NCBI GenBank assembly: GCA_002719675.1
Contig: PBID01000005.1
Location: 1 to 52,490, forward strand
DNA: 52,490 nt
Direction: 5' to 3'
Source of the DNA: Chloroflexota bacterium
GTDB lineage: Bacteria > Chloroflexota > Dehalococcoidia > Lucifugimonadales > GCA-2719675
Both the position numbers and the translations under genes were made by a program. This document shows positions 18,419-27,254 of this stretch, piece by piece (within the stretch, counting starts at the first letter, position 1; every line of letters begins with the position of its first letter). The notes under the pieces were generated by a model, which was not told the origin of the DNA, did not search any database, and worked only from the letters and a program-made list of their open reading frames with translations.

Positions 18419-18476
18419 TTATTTTTTGACAGTAGATTAAATATTGTTTCCAAAATAAGAATAGAGTATTAGTTTT

Positions 18477-19091
18477 ATGGAAAAGTCTAAAGTTATCCAG
18501 CAAAATGTTTCATATTTAGATAAATTATTTGAAAATTTAGACCAGAATTTTAAAGATCAAGATGATTTCCCAAAGTTAATTCCTGCTGCTGTACTTATTC
18601 TTTTATATGAAAAAAATAGTGAAATTTATGTAGTATTGACTAAACGATCAATGGATTTAAAAATTCACAAAGGAGAATTTTGTTTTCCAGGTGGAACACA
18701 AGAAAAAACAGATCAAAATTTGTGTGCCGCTGCTGTTCGTGAAGCAAAAGAAGAAATCGGGATAGATTTTGTTGACATGGACATTTTGGGCAGAATTCCT
18801 GGCTATGTAGCTACATCTAATCATTATATCGTAGGTTTTGTAGGTAAAGTACAAGACGATTATGAATATGAATTGAATCAAAAAGAAGTTAATTCTATTA
18901 TTCAAATTCCAATAAAATCTTTGGTCAGTTCATCTAGTCATAGATATGAATATATTCTCGACAAAAGTGATAAAATCAAAAAGATGTGTTGTTATGGATT
19001 TAGGGGAAATTATATTTTTGGAGCAACTGCTCTTTTATTATCTAATTTACTTAAAATAGTTCGGGTCACAGAGGGAAAAAGTTTTGAGTAG
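18477..19091 (+). CDS. Nudix hydrolase, NudL/CoA pyrophosphatase-like
   Basis: A 204-residue Nudix hydrolase. The Nudix box runs from GGTQEKTDQ to REAKEEIGID (about 72-96) and contains the REAxEEIG core. Just before it, LTKRSMDLKIHKGEFCFPGG matches the signature of the NudL/PCD1 group, which cleaves coenzyme A and its derivatives into 3',5'-ADP and phosphopantetheine. This makes CoA pyrophosphatase the best guess. The gene sits between the MoxR ATPase and its vWA partner and overlaps the latter by eight bases, so it is translationally tied to that system. Whether it has a functional link to the chaperone pair or to coaE is open. Confidence 0.88.
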   Translation: MEKSKVIQQNVSYLDKLFENLDQNFKDQDDFPKLIPAAVLILLYEKNSEIYVVLTKRSMDLKIHKGEFCFPGGTQEKTDQNLCAAAVREAKEEIGIDFVDMDILGRIPGYVATSNHYIVGFVGKVQDDYEYELNQKEVNSIIQIPIKSLVSSSSHRYEYILDKSDKIKKMCCYGFRGNYIFGATALLLSNLLKIVRVTEGKSFE

Positions 19092-22000
19092 TAATTTAAG
19101 ATTAGCAGAACAAATCAAAGAGAAATTAATTAACCAACCCGAAATATTGAATCAAGAATATTCGATTGCTTTTATGTTTATAAATCGATTAAACGATGAG
19201 GAAGTATTAAATTGTTGGTTACAAACTTCGTTAAAAATTTTGGATGGTTCTGGGCGCCAATGGGACTCAGCATTACAATTATTTAAATCTACTGAACCAG
19301 TGTATGAAATCATTGAAAGAGAACAATTTTTCAAATGGTTGAATTTTGGATTAGAATTGTCTGCAAAATCATCAAATATTTCAGCTACATATTTTTCATC
19401 TAGTGTCGAGTTTTTGACAAAATTTCGAGGTCAATTTCTTGAAGATTGGCAGGAATCAGGATCTAATTTGTTTAAAGGTTCTTTAGAGTCTGCTGATTTA
19501 ACATCTACCTATTATCAAAAAAGTTTCAAATTATTTGAAGTATTAACTATAGGTGAATTTAATATATTAATAGGTTTAATCGACAAAATTTCAATTAAAT
19601 CTGAAGATCTTGCTAGGGATTGTTTATTAAAGATTTTTGAAATATTTAAATTGCTACCATCTTCCAGAAAAAAATTCTTAGATTTAATGATAGCTTTGGA
19701 TTCAAATAATTTTAGATTTTTACATTCTCTTTTTTCAAATTCTAGATCTGTTTTTTTGAATATTAATGAAAATGACAGGGAACAATTTTTAGACTTTTTA
19801 ATATCTGTTTCAGATAGAGAAGATTTTAATTTCGAAACTTGCATGGAAGATTTTTCTAAATCACTGTATGAGATTCCACAACATTTTCATAGAATGATCA
19901 TTCAACTTTCATCCAAGTTGATTTCTAATGATCAATCTTTATTGCAAAATTTTTTATCTTCATCCCCATCGGTCTTAAATCTTATTTCGGAGATCCAATT
20001 TTCAGATTGGTTTAATAAAGGATTTTCAATTTTTAAGGAAAATCCTGAAGCAGGAATTGCTTTTTTTGGTTTAGAATCAGCATCTTCAAAGAAATTTCTC
20101 GATGAAATTTCTTCTAATGTTGATTTGAAAAATGTTTTAGATTTATTAAAAATGTATTGCCAAGCTTTGGGAGGCGAAGATGTTTCTGTTGAATCTTCTG
20201 ATAATTCCAATCAAGATAACATAGGTTGGGTTTCAACTGAAACCTCGTCTTCGTATGGTAATATGGTCTTTTTGCCATCTAGAATAGATACATTTCAATC
20301 TAAAATTGAAAATTTTTCTATGTTCAAAGTAGTAGCTACGCATCAAGTTGCTCATATAGAATATGGAAGTTTTAAGTTTGATTATTCTAAATCATCTAAT
20401 ATTTTTTCAAATTTGAGAGATCAAATTAAAATTGCAAATGACACAAAAAATGAACAAATTATTACAGATATGGAAAAATTCTTCAGCTTATTTTCAGAAA
20501 GACAACTTGCTTTAGATATTTTTACAATCGTAGAAGATTTTAGATTAGATAATAGAGTTTTGATTGAATATAAAGGGATTTCTAATTCATATAAAAATGT
20601 TCAATTGGATGCTCTGAAAAACAGACCAGAAATACGCTCTTTACCTCCTAGAGAATCGCTCGTTGAATTATTGCTAAGATATAGCTTGAATCAAAAGAAT
20701 AAACTCTATTCTTTGATTAAAAATGTTAGTGAAGCAAAAAATATAATAAGTATTTTGGATCAAATTAAGAACCCTAATGCAATTGTAGAAGATTCTTCAG
20801 AAGCTACTTTGAGAATTTATTCTGTAATTGCTTCTATTGATCAAAATGATAATGCAAGTCAGTGGCAGGATATATCTGATCAGCTTAATGAAGAACTTAC
20901 ATCCATTGACGACTCTGAAGTTTTTAAACAACTAAGTTCAGATCAAAACGATACGAGTGAAGAAAATGACTATGAAAAAATGCAAGATGTGGAATATAGA
21001 GGTGATTTTAAACCAGAAATTGGTCAATTAATTACAGATATTCAATCACAACTTGAGAATCCCCAAGAAGAAGATTCGGACAAAATTACCCAGGAAATGC
21101 TCCAGTCTGCTTTAGATAGAAATGCTGATATTCAAGGAGATGATTCTAATGATTTGTCTGAAGGATTGCAGACAATGATACAAAAATTGTCCATGGAAAT
21201 GATGAATCAAGAACAATTCGATAGTGATCCAAGCAAAAAATTCTCAGATCAATCTTCAAATCCTGATTTATCTGACAATGATCAATCTTTAGAAATTAAA
21301 GAAGAAGGATCTTTTTTATACGACGAATGGGATTTCAAAGTCGGAGATTTTCGAGTTGATTGGTGTCTAGTAAAAGAAAAATTAATATCAGAAGGAGACT
21401 CAGAATATTATGATCAAATATTGCATGAATATTCTTCAATGGTAACTAAGATTAAACGTCAATTTGAACAAATTACTCCTGAAATGTATCGTAAAGTTCG
21501 AAAATTAGATGATGGAGAAGAAATTGATATTGATGATGTAATTGAAGCGATGATTGATATTAAATCTGGAGTTGGGCCAAGCGAAAAATTATATTGGAAA
21601 AGGAATAAAGTTCAAAGAGACGTTGCTGTGTTGTTTCTTTTAGATACAAGTGCTTCAACAGCTGAAGCAATTTCTGATATTTCTACTTCTTATGCAGTAT
21701 CCGGTGGCACTGATGTTAATGTTTCAAGAAGTTCTTATAAACGAATCATAGATGTTGAAAAAGAAGCAGTAGTTTTATTGATTAATGCCATTGAATCTTT
21801 AGGTGATATTTATGGTATTTATGGGTTTTCTGGTTACGGTAGAGAAAATGTTGAATTTTATACAGTTAAAGATATTGATGAACCTTTTTCAGAAAAAATT
21901 AAAGGTAGAGTTGAAAGTATTTCTCCTTTGCATGCAACTAGGATGGGGCCTGCAATCCGTCACGCAACTACTAAATTAGATAAAGTTGATGCAAGAACCA

Positions 22001-22266
22001 AATTACTTTTTTTGATTAGTGATGGTCGGCCACAAGATAGAGGATATAGTAGGGAAGGAGTTGAAAAAGAATATGGTGTACATGATACAAAAATGGCTTT
22101 GGATGAAGCAAAAAATAAAAATATCAATGCTTTTTGTTTAACTGTTGATAAAACTGGACATGATTATTTGAAAACAATGTGTCAAGATATGGCCTATGAA
22201 GTTTTAGATGATATACATATATTGCCTGAGAGGTTGTTATATCTGTATAGACGATTGACAACATAG
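19084..22266 (+). CDS. Very large NorD/CbbO-like von Willebrand factor A protein
   Basis: A 1060-residue protein whose C-terminal quarter is a von Willebrand factor A domain. The metal-ion site DTSAS is at 854-858, followed by a threonine in LHATRMGP and the aspartate in LFLISDGRP. The stretch before the domain (about 790-850) resembles NorD/CbbO proteins. The first ~600 residues are helical, Ser/Phe-rich and have no family I recognise. Residues about 600-740 are strongly acidic and probably disordered. Usual NorD/CbbO proteins are much shorter, so the N-terminal extension is unusual. It starts at TTG 19084, overlapping the end of the Nudix gene. It is the predicted partner of the MoxR ATPase at 17534; the client enzyme is unknown. 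Confidence 0.85.
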   Translation: MSSNLRLAEQIKEKLINQPEILNQEYSIAFMFINRLNDEEVLNCWLQTSLKILDGSGRQWDSALQLFKSTEPVYEIIEREQFFKWLNFGLELSAKSSNISATYFSSSVEFLTKFRGQFLEDWQESGSNLFKGSLESADLTSTYYQKSFKLFEVLTIGEFNILIGLIDKISIKSEDLARDCLLKIFEIFKLLPSSRKKFLDLMIALDSNNFRFLHSLFSNSRSVFLNINENDREQFLDFLISVSDREDFNFETCMEDFSKSLYEIPQHFHRMIIQLSSKLISNDQSLLQNFLSSSPSVLNLISEIQFSDWFNKGFSIFKENPEAGIAFFGLESASSKKFLDEISSNVDLKNVLDLLKMYCQALGGEDVSVESSDNSNQDNIGWVSTETSSSYGNMVFLPSRIDTFQSKIENFSMFKVVATHQVAHIEYGSFKFDYSKSSNIFSNLRDQIKIANDTKNEQIITDMEKFFSLFSERQLALDIFTIVEDFRLDNRVLIEYKGISNSYKNVQLDALKNRPEIRSLPPRESLVELLLRYSLNQKNKLYSLIKNVSEAKNIISILDQIKNPNAIVEDSSEATLRIYSVIASIDQNDNASQWQDISDQLNEELTSIDDSEVFKQLSSDQNDTSEENDYEKMQDVEYRGDFKPEIGQLITDIQSQLENPQEEDSDKITQEMLQSALDRNADIQGDDSNDLSEGLQTMIQKLSMEMMNQEQFDSDPSKKFSDQSSNPDLSDNDQSLEIKEEGSFLYDEWDFKVGDFRVDWCLVKEKLISEGDSEYYDQILHEYSSMVTKIKRQFEQITPEMYRKVRKLDDGEEIDIDDVIEAMIDIKSGVGPSEKLYWKRNKVQRDVAVLFLLDTSASTAEAISDISTSYAVSGGTDVNVSRSSYKRIIDVEKEAVVLLINAIESLGDIYGIYGFSGYGRENVEFYTVKDIDEPFSEKIKGRVESISPLHATRMGPAIRHATTKLDKVDARTKLLFLISDGRPQDRGYSREGVEKEYGVHDTKMALDEAKNKNINAFCLTVDKTGHDYLKTMCQDMAYEVLDDIHILPERLLYLYRRLTT

Positions 22267-22297
22267 AGCATAAATTATTTAAATTTTGAGGTTTTTA

Positions 22298-23494
22298 ATG
22301 AAGGTTGCATATATACAGCCTATAGGTGGAGTTAGTGGAGATATGCTTTTAGCTTCTTTAATGCACCTTGGCTTGAATATTAGCCAGTTAAATGATGATT
22401 TGAATAAATTAGATTTAGGTGCGATTAAGATTAGCTCTACGCAAAATGTAGATTCAGGTTTTTCTGGTCTATTAGCTAAAGTTGAATATGAGAATAAAAA
22501 TTGGAGAGCTCAGAATTTTCAAGATTTCATTTCGATTGTTAAAAAATCTGTTTTAGATGAATCAGTTAAACAAAAAGCAATTGAAATATTCAACAAATTT
22601 GATAAAGCAGAAAACATTGCACACCATGGACAAGAATCTACTCAAAATCTACATGAATTAGGTACTTTAGATACTTTGATAGATGTCGTCGGTGTTGTTT
22701 TATGCTTAGAGCAATTAGAAGTTGAACAGATTTTTTCCTCAGCTTTGCCTATAAATATAGGTACTATATCAACTAGACATGGATTGATTCCAGCTACTTC
22801 CCCAGCTTCTTCTGCTTTGTTCACTGAATCAAATGTGCCAGTATTTCAGCCTAATATCTCTTCTGATATAAGAAGTGATGTAGGTGAAATTGTTACTCCT
22901 ACTGGAGCTGCAATATTAACCACTTTAGCTACTTTTGAGCAACCTACAATTAAAGTTAATGCTTTTGGGTATGGTTTTGGTCAAAAAAAAATAGATGGAT
23001 ATTTGAATGTTCTTACGACTTGGATTGGAACTATTGATATTGAAAAAAGCAAAAAAAATCAGTTAATTTTGATTGAAACAAATATAGATGATATGCCTTC
23101 TGAAGTTTTTGGATTTATTCAGGAAGGTTTATTTTCAATTGGAGTTAAAGATGTATGGACCAGTCCTATTTATATGAAAAAAAATCGTCCAGGAATTACT
23201 TTAAGTGTTTTGTTATCTAAAGACTTGGAGTCCCAAGTAATTGAAATGATATATAATGAGACAACTACTTTAGGATTAAGAATACAAACAGTTTTACGAG
23301 ATCAATTAGAGAGAGAAATAGTTTTAATTGAATCGAAATTTGGAAATATCAATGTGAAAGTAAAGTATATTGATGGTGTAGTAAAAAGTTTCCATCCTGA
23401 GTATGAAGATTGTAAATTAGCTGCTCAAAAATTTAATATTCCTTATCAAGAGGTATTTGATTCTGTAGTAAACCAAGCAAAAAAAAATTTTTAA
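22298..23494 (+). CDS. larC: LarC, nickel-pincer cofactor biosynthesis protein
   Basis: A 398-residue LarC/DUF111 protein, the enzyme that inserts nickel into the pincer nucleotide cofactor used by lactate racemase (LarA) and related racemases/epimerases. It opens AYIQPIGGVSGDMLLASL (the family's D/QxxxGxSGDM pattern). It contains the histidine-rich IAHHGQESTQNLHELGT and later IETNIDDMPSE (about 261-271) and STRHGLIPATSPA. It is one uninterrupted frame, whereas some lactobacilli make LarC through a programmed frameshift. I start at ATG 22298, since the upstream TTG lies in the TTGAGG ribosome-binding site. larA, larB and larE are not in the window. It follows the vWA gene by 31 bases. Confidence 0.92.
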   Translation: MKVAYIQPIGGVSGDMLLASLMHLGLNISQLNDDLNKLDLGAIKISSTQNVDSGFSGLLAKVEYENKNWRAQNFQDFISIVKKSVLDESVKQKAIEIFNKFDKAENIAHHGQESTQNLHELGTLDTLIDVVGVVLCLEQLEVEQIFSSALPINIGTISTRHGLIPATSPASSALFTESNVPVFQPNISSDIRSDVGEIVTPTGAAILTTLATFEQPTIKVNAFGYGFGQKKIDGYLNVLTTWIGTIDIEKSKKNQLILIETNIDDMPSEVFGFIQEGLFSIGVKDVWTSPIYMKKNRPGITLSVLLSKDLESQVIEMIYNETTTLGLRIQTVLRDQLEREIVLIESKFGNINVKVKYIDGVVKSFHPEYEDCKLAAQKFNIPYQEVFDSVVNQAKKNF

Positions 23495-23538
23495 ATGTAT
23501 ATCTAATTTATTTTAATTTTAGATTAAGTAATGGAAAA

Positions 23539-24717
23539 ATGGAAAATAATCAATACATATATATGGACCATGCCGCTACTACTTCAGTACATCCTGAAGT
23601 AGTAGAAGTAATGCAACCATATTTTTCAGAATATTACGGGAACCCTTCTGGCCTTTATAGTATGGCCCAAGAAGCTAGAAGTTCTATAGATCAATCCAGA
23701 AAAATAGTTTCTAATTTTCTAGGATGTAGACCAAGTGAAGTGATTTTTACTAGTGGAGGAACAGAATCAGATAATTTGGCGATTAAAGGCTCTGTTTTTG
23801 GGAATACATTTAATGGAAAACATATTTTAACAACTTCTATAGAGCATCATGCAGTTTTAAATTCATGTTACCAATTGGAACAGATGGGATTCGAGGTTGA
23901 ATATGTTAATCCTAATTCAGATGGATTGATTAATCCACAGGACATAGCTGATCGTATTAATGAAAAGACAGTTTTGGTTACTATTATGTTAGTTAATAAT
24001 GAGATTGGAACTATACAACCTATTTCAAAGATTTCTGAAATAATCAAACAAAAATCAAATGAATATGGACATGATGTAATTTTTCATACCGATGCTGTTC
24101 AAGCAATTGAATTTGAAGAAGTAGATGTTAAAAAACTTGGTGTGGATCTTTTAAGTATTTCAGCACATAAATTTGGTGGTCCCAAAGGTGTTGGAGTTTT
24201 ATATGTACGTAGAAATATACCATTTGAAGCTCTTCAAGTAGGTGGTGGTCAAGAAAGAGAAAGACGATCTGGCACAGAAAATGTTCCAGGCATTGTTGGT
24301 TTAGCTAAGGCAATTTCTTTACTTGATTATCGGAAACAATCAAGTAAAAAGCATTGTCGTTTTCTTAGAGACCGTTTGATTCAAGGGATAAGTAATAAAA
24401 TTCCTGACACAATACTAAATGGACATCCTACTATTAGAGTTGATAACAATGTGAATTTTTGTTTTGAAGGTATCGAAGGAGAGCCATTATTAGTTGGGCT
24501 TGATTTTTCTGGCATATTTGCTTCAAGTGGAAGCGCTTGTTCTTCAGGTTCTTTGGAACCTTCTCATGTTTTAACATCTATAGGGAGGTCTCCGCAACTC
24601 GCACAGAGTAGTTTACGCCTAACCATAGGGCACAATAATACTGAAAAAGAAGTGGATTTTGTGTTGGATAAATTGGTTGAACTGGTGTCTAAATTACGTA
24701 GTATGCCTACATTATGA
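23539..24717 (+). CDS. Cysteine desulfurase, NifS/IscS class
   Basis: A 392-residue PLP enzyme that takes sulfur (or selenium) from cysteine or selenocysteine. It opens YMDHAATTSVHPEV, with the PLP lysine K211 in SAHKFGGPKG and the catalytic cysteine C334 in the flexible loop SSGSACSSGS. That loop marks class I (NifS/IscS) rather than SufS. No iscU or iscA follows. Instead trxA and then the selenocysteine tRNA come next, so a role in supplying sulfur to cofactor or tRNA thiolation, or selenium to SelD, is plausible. Both are inference. It follows larC by 44 bases. Confidence 0.93.
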   Translation: MENNQYIYMDHAATTSVHPEVVEVMQPYFSEYYGNPSGLYSMAQEARSSIDQSRKIVSNFLGCRPSEVIFTSGGTESDNLAIKGSVFGNTFNGKHILTTSIEHHAVLNSCYQLEQMGFEVEYVNPNSDGLINPQDIADRINEKTVLVTIMLVNNEIGTIQPISKISEIIKQKSNEYGHDVIFHTDAVQAIEFEEVDVKKLGVDLLSISAHKFGGPKGVGVLYVRRNIPFEALQVGGGQERERRSGTENVPGIVGLAKAISLLDYRKQSSKKHCRFLRDRLIQGISNKIPDTILNGHPTIRVDNNVNFCFEGIEGEPLLVGLDFSGIFASSGSACSSGSLEPSHVLTSIGRSPQLAQSSLRLTIGHNNTEKEVDFVLDKLVELVSKLRSMPTL

Positions 24718-24748
24718 TTTTTATAATCACATGTTTTGATATTTTTTG

Positions 24749-24777
24749 ATGACAGTTTTTTGTATCTCGTTTACAAT
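24749..24777 (+). promoter_or_regulatory. Probable promoter of trxA
   Basis: ATGACA (24749-24754, five of six bases of the -35 consensus) lies 17 bases before TACAAT (24772-24777). The ATG of trxA is 34 bases further on, with an AGGAG ribosome-binding site between. Confidence 0.5.
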
Positions 24778-24811
24778 TTAAAACTAAACAAAAAATAATT
24801 AGGAGATATCA

Positions 24812-25144
24812 ATGGCTAATACTATTCCTGTTACTGACCAGACTTTTGAAGAGGAAGTTTTAAAATCTGACATTCCCGTGTTAGTCGATTTTTGGGCTGA
24901 ATGGTGTGGTCCATGTAAAATGATAGCTCCTATATTAGAGGAATTATCTACAGAATATGAAGGCAAGATCAAGATAGCCAAAGTAGATGTTGATTCTAAT
25001 GCTGAAAAAGCTGGTCAATATGGTGTTAGAGGTATTCCTACTTTATTAATATTTAAATCAGGTGAACCTGAACCAGCTGATCAGATTGTTGGTGCAGTAG
25101 CAAAGGCAACATTAAAAGCACGGATTGACAAAGTTCTATCTTGA
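24812..25144 (+). CDS. trxA: Thioredoxin
   Basis: A 110-residue classical thioredoxin, a general cytoplasmic disulfide reductant. The active site is WCGPC at residues 31-35, with the conserved cis-proline in RGIPTLLIF and the buried aspartate in VDFWAEWC. It starts at ATG behind AGGAGATATC. A promoter is visible upstream. It is followed 22 bases later by the selenocysteine tRNA gene; whether they share a transcript is not determinable. Confidence 0.97.
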   Translation: MANTIPVTDQTFEEEVLKSDIPVLVDFWAEWCGPCKMIAPILEELSTEYEGKIKIAKVDVDSNAEKAGQYGVRGIPTLLIFKSGEPEPADQIVGAVAKATLKARIDKVLS

Positions 25145-25166
25145 TTTTAAACATGTCTAAAATTTT

Positions 25167-25264
25167 GGGAGCGGATGAATTCCGGTGGGTTCTGCGGACT
25201 TCAAATCCGTTTGTGGCAGTCCTTCGACTGGCACGGTGGGTTCGACTCCCATGCGCTCCCGCCA
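25167..25264 (+). tRNA. selC: tRNA-Sec (anticodon TCA)
   Basis: A 98-base selenocysteine tRNA including encoded CCA. It has the diagnostic long D-stem (GAATTC/GGGTTC, six pairs with two G-U) closing a four-base CGGT loop. The anticodon loop is CTTCAAA with TCA at 25201-25203. A long variable arm (GTGGCAGTC/GACTGGCAC) and the TTCGACT T-loop follow. The acceptor pairs GGGAGCG with CGCTCCC. The eighth acceptor position reads G opposite G and the variable arm has one G opposite G, both departures from perfect pairing. selA at 14129-15526 is its partner enzyme. The discriminator base is G, as expected for this tRNA. Confidence 0.97.
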
Positions 25265-25282
25265 ACTAAACTATGGTGAAAA

Positions 25283-26560
25283 ATGAAGTTAGAAACTGCA
25301 TTTTCTATTGATACTTCAAGTATAAAATATGGTCCTGGTGTTAGTGAAGAAGCTGGATATGAATTAAATCGATTAGGCAGCAAAAGAGTTATGGTTTTGA
25401 CAGACCATAATGTTTCAAAAACTGAAATTTTCCAAAACATTATTGAATGTATTAAGAATAGTAAAATAGATATTTTTTTGTACGATAGTGTTCGTGTAGA
25501 ACCTACGGATGAATCCTTTAAGAATGCAATTAAATGTGCAGTAGAAGGTAGCTTTGATGGTTTCGTTGCGATTGGTGGTGGTTCAACTATAGATACTGCT
25601 AAAGCAGCTAACCTATATTCTACTTATCAGGATGATTTTTTAACATATGTTAATGCTCCTATAGGGGATGGTAAAAATATTCCAGGTCCACTTAAGCCAC
25701 TTGTGGCAATCCCAACAACTACAGGAACTGGTAGTGAAACGACTGGAATTTCGATATTCGACTTTTTAGAAATTAATGCAAAAACCGGTATTGCGCATAG
25801 ATATCTTAGGCCAAATGTTGGTTTAATTGATCCGAATGTTACTATGTCTTTGCCAAGTATGGTTGTAGCTTGCAGCGGATTAGATGTTTTGTGTCACGGA
25901 CTAGAATCATATACTGCATTGCCTTATAACAATCGAATAGCTCCTGAAGAACCGGGTTCTAGACCAAGTTATCAAGGTTCCAATCCAATTAGTGACGTAT
26001 GGGCTACTAAAGCTTTAGAGATTGTAGGGGAAAACATAATCTCTGCTGTGAATGATCCTTTAAATATAGAAGCTCGTTCGAATATGTTATTGGCATCTAC
26101 ATATGCAGGCGTTGGCTTTGGAAATGCTGGATGTCATTTACCTCATGGGATGTCATATCCAGTTTCTGGTATGGTTAATAAATTCACACCTCAAGGCTAT
26201 TTAACTGATGGTCCTATCATTCCTCATGGAATGTCCGTAGCTTTGAATGCACCTGCTGTGTTTAAATTCACAGCATCTTCTAACCCAGATAGGCATCTAA
26301 ACGCAGCTAGACTTCTTGGAGAAAAAGTCACTAAATTAGACAAAGATTATTCTGGAGAAATTTTAGCAAATACTGTAATAAACATTATGAGGAAAATAGG
26401 AATGCCTAACGGACTTAGGGCTGTTGGATATTCGGAGAAAGATGTTGATAAATTAGTTGAAGGTACATTACCTCAACATAGAGTGACAAAATTATGTCCA
26501 AATCCTTTTAATAAGGATGACTTGAACAGGATGTTTTTAGATGCTATGGATTTGTGGTAA
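25283..26560 (+). CDS. Iron-containing alcohol dehydrogenase, ADHFE1/hydroxyacid-oxoacid transhydrogenase-like
   Basis: A 425-residue group III (iron-dependent) alcohol dehydrogenase. The nucleotide-binding GGGSTIDTAKAA lies near residues 96-107. Family motifs TTTGTGSETTG (about 150-160), SGLDVLCHGLES (about 199-210, with metal ligands) and the histidine-containing PHGMSYPV and PHGMSVAL follow. The opening DTSSIKYGPGVSEEAG and the long inserts resemble mammalian ADHFE1, hydroxyacid-oxoacid transhydrogenase, which moves hydride between gamma-hydroxybutyrate and 2-oxoglutarate. Assignment to that subgroup is by recognition of sequence style and is less sure than the family. ATG start with GGTGA upstream, 18 bases after selC. 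Confidence 0.88.
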   Translation: MKLETAFSIDTSSIKYGPGVSEEAGYELNRLGSKRVMVLTDHNVSKTEIFQNIIECIKNSKIDIFLYDSVRVEPTDESFKNAIKCAVEGSFDGFVAIGGGSTIDTAKAANLYSTYQDDFLTYVNAPIGDGKNIPGPLKPLVAIPTTTGTGSETTGISIFDFLEINAKTGIAHRYLRPNVGLIDPNVTMSLPSMVVACSGLDVLCHGLESYTALPYNNRIAPEEPGSRPSYQGSNPISDVWATKALEIVGENIISAVNDPLNIEARSNMLLASTYAGVGFGNAGCHLPHGMSYPVSGMVNKFTPQGYLTDGPIIPHGMSVALNAPAVFKFTASSNPDRHLNAARLLGEKVTKLDKDYSGEILANTVINIMRKIGMPNGLRAVGYSEKDVDKLVEGTLPQHRVTKLCPNPFNKDDLNRMFLDAMDLW

Positions 26561-26662
26561 TTTGTTTTATTTTTTGGTTTATTAAATTAGCTTTTCTCGA
26601 ATCTTATTTAATAAACTGTTACAATTATGAAGTTTTTATAGGACTCAAAACGGAGGCTACAC

Positions 26663-27229
26663 TTGACCTATCTTAGTTCATTCATATGGATCAATATAAT
26701 TTTTGGTTTTTTGGTTTTACTTTCTTATATCGTTGGGATTTCACAATTCCCTGAATATCGTGAAGCTTTGTGGGGAGGTGTACAGGGTGGTTTAAGACAA
26801 AAATTTATTATTTCGATGCTTTTTGCAGCTTTAGGATATCTAATATTTTTTTTATTTATAGTTTATTTTTATATTTCAAATCAAGGTTGTTTCAAAGAAT
26901 TTAATTTCATTACAACATTTAATATTTCTCAAGGTTTAAATTTTTCTGTATTTATATTTTTGGTTTTTGCTGCAATTTGGATGCCAACATTGATATTGTA
27001 TCTGCAGTCCTCAAATTCCATTTTTTTATATGTATCTAATGCTTCTTTGTGGATTACAGCATTTGCTTCTATCTTGATGTTATTTTTCACTAGTTATGGA
27101 TTTGTAAACATCACCTCTGATTTAAAAGAGTCAATTTTTTCATACTTAACTTTATTAGGTCTAATTCAGATTGTTTCTCATTGTCTTATTTTAGATGGAA
27201 TTATTTTTGTAATAAAATTTACAAGATAA
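26663..27229 (+). CDS. Integral membrane protein of unknown function, five predicted spans
   Basis: A 188-residue, strongly hydrophobic protein I do not recognise. Predicted membrane spans lie near residues 8-27, 49-70, 90-114, 123-145 and 158-184. The first loop contains the only notable polar stretch, SQFPEYREALWGGVQGGLRQ. It starts at TTG 26663, clearly set by the CGGAGG ribosome-binding site six bases upstream. It is an isolated gene, converging on the EVE-domain gene. No transporter or enzyme motif is visible. Confidence 0.75.
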   Translation: MTYLSSFIWINIIFGFLVLLSYIVGISQFPEYREALWGGVQGGLRQKFIISMLFAALGYLIFFLFIVYFYISNQGCFKEFNFITTFNISQGLNFSVFIFLVFAAIWMPTLILYLQSSNSIFLYVSNASLWITAFASILMLFFTSYGFVNITSDLKESIFSYLTLLGLIQIVSHCLILDGIIFVIKFTR

Positions 27230-27254
27230 CTAAATAAATTTGATTATGCTATAT

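Noticed and set aside
19900-21350. CRISPR or tandem repeat in the Ser/Asp-rich part of the vWA gene
   Set aside because: The repetition is only of codons for acidic and serine residues; there are no regularly spaced identical repeats. No CRISPR array was seen anywhere in the window.
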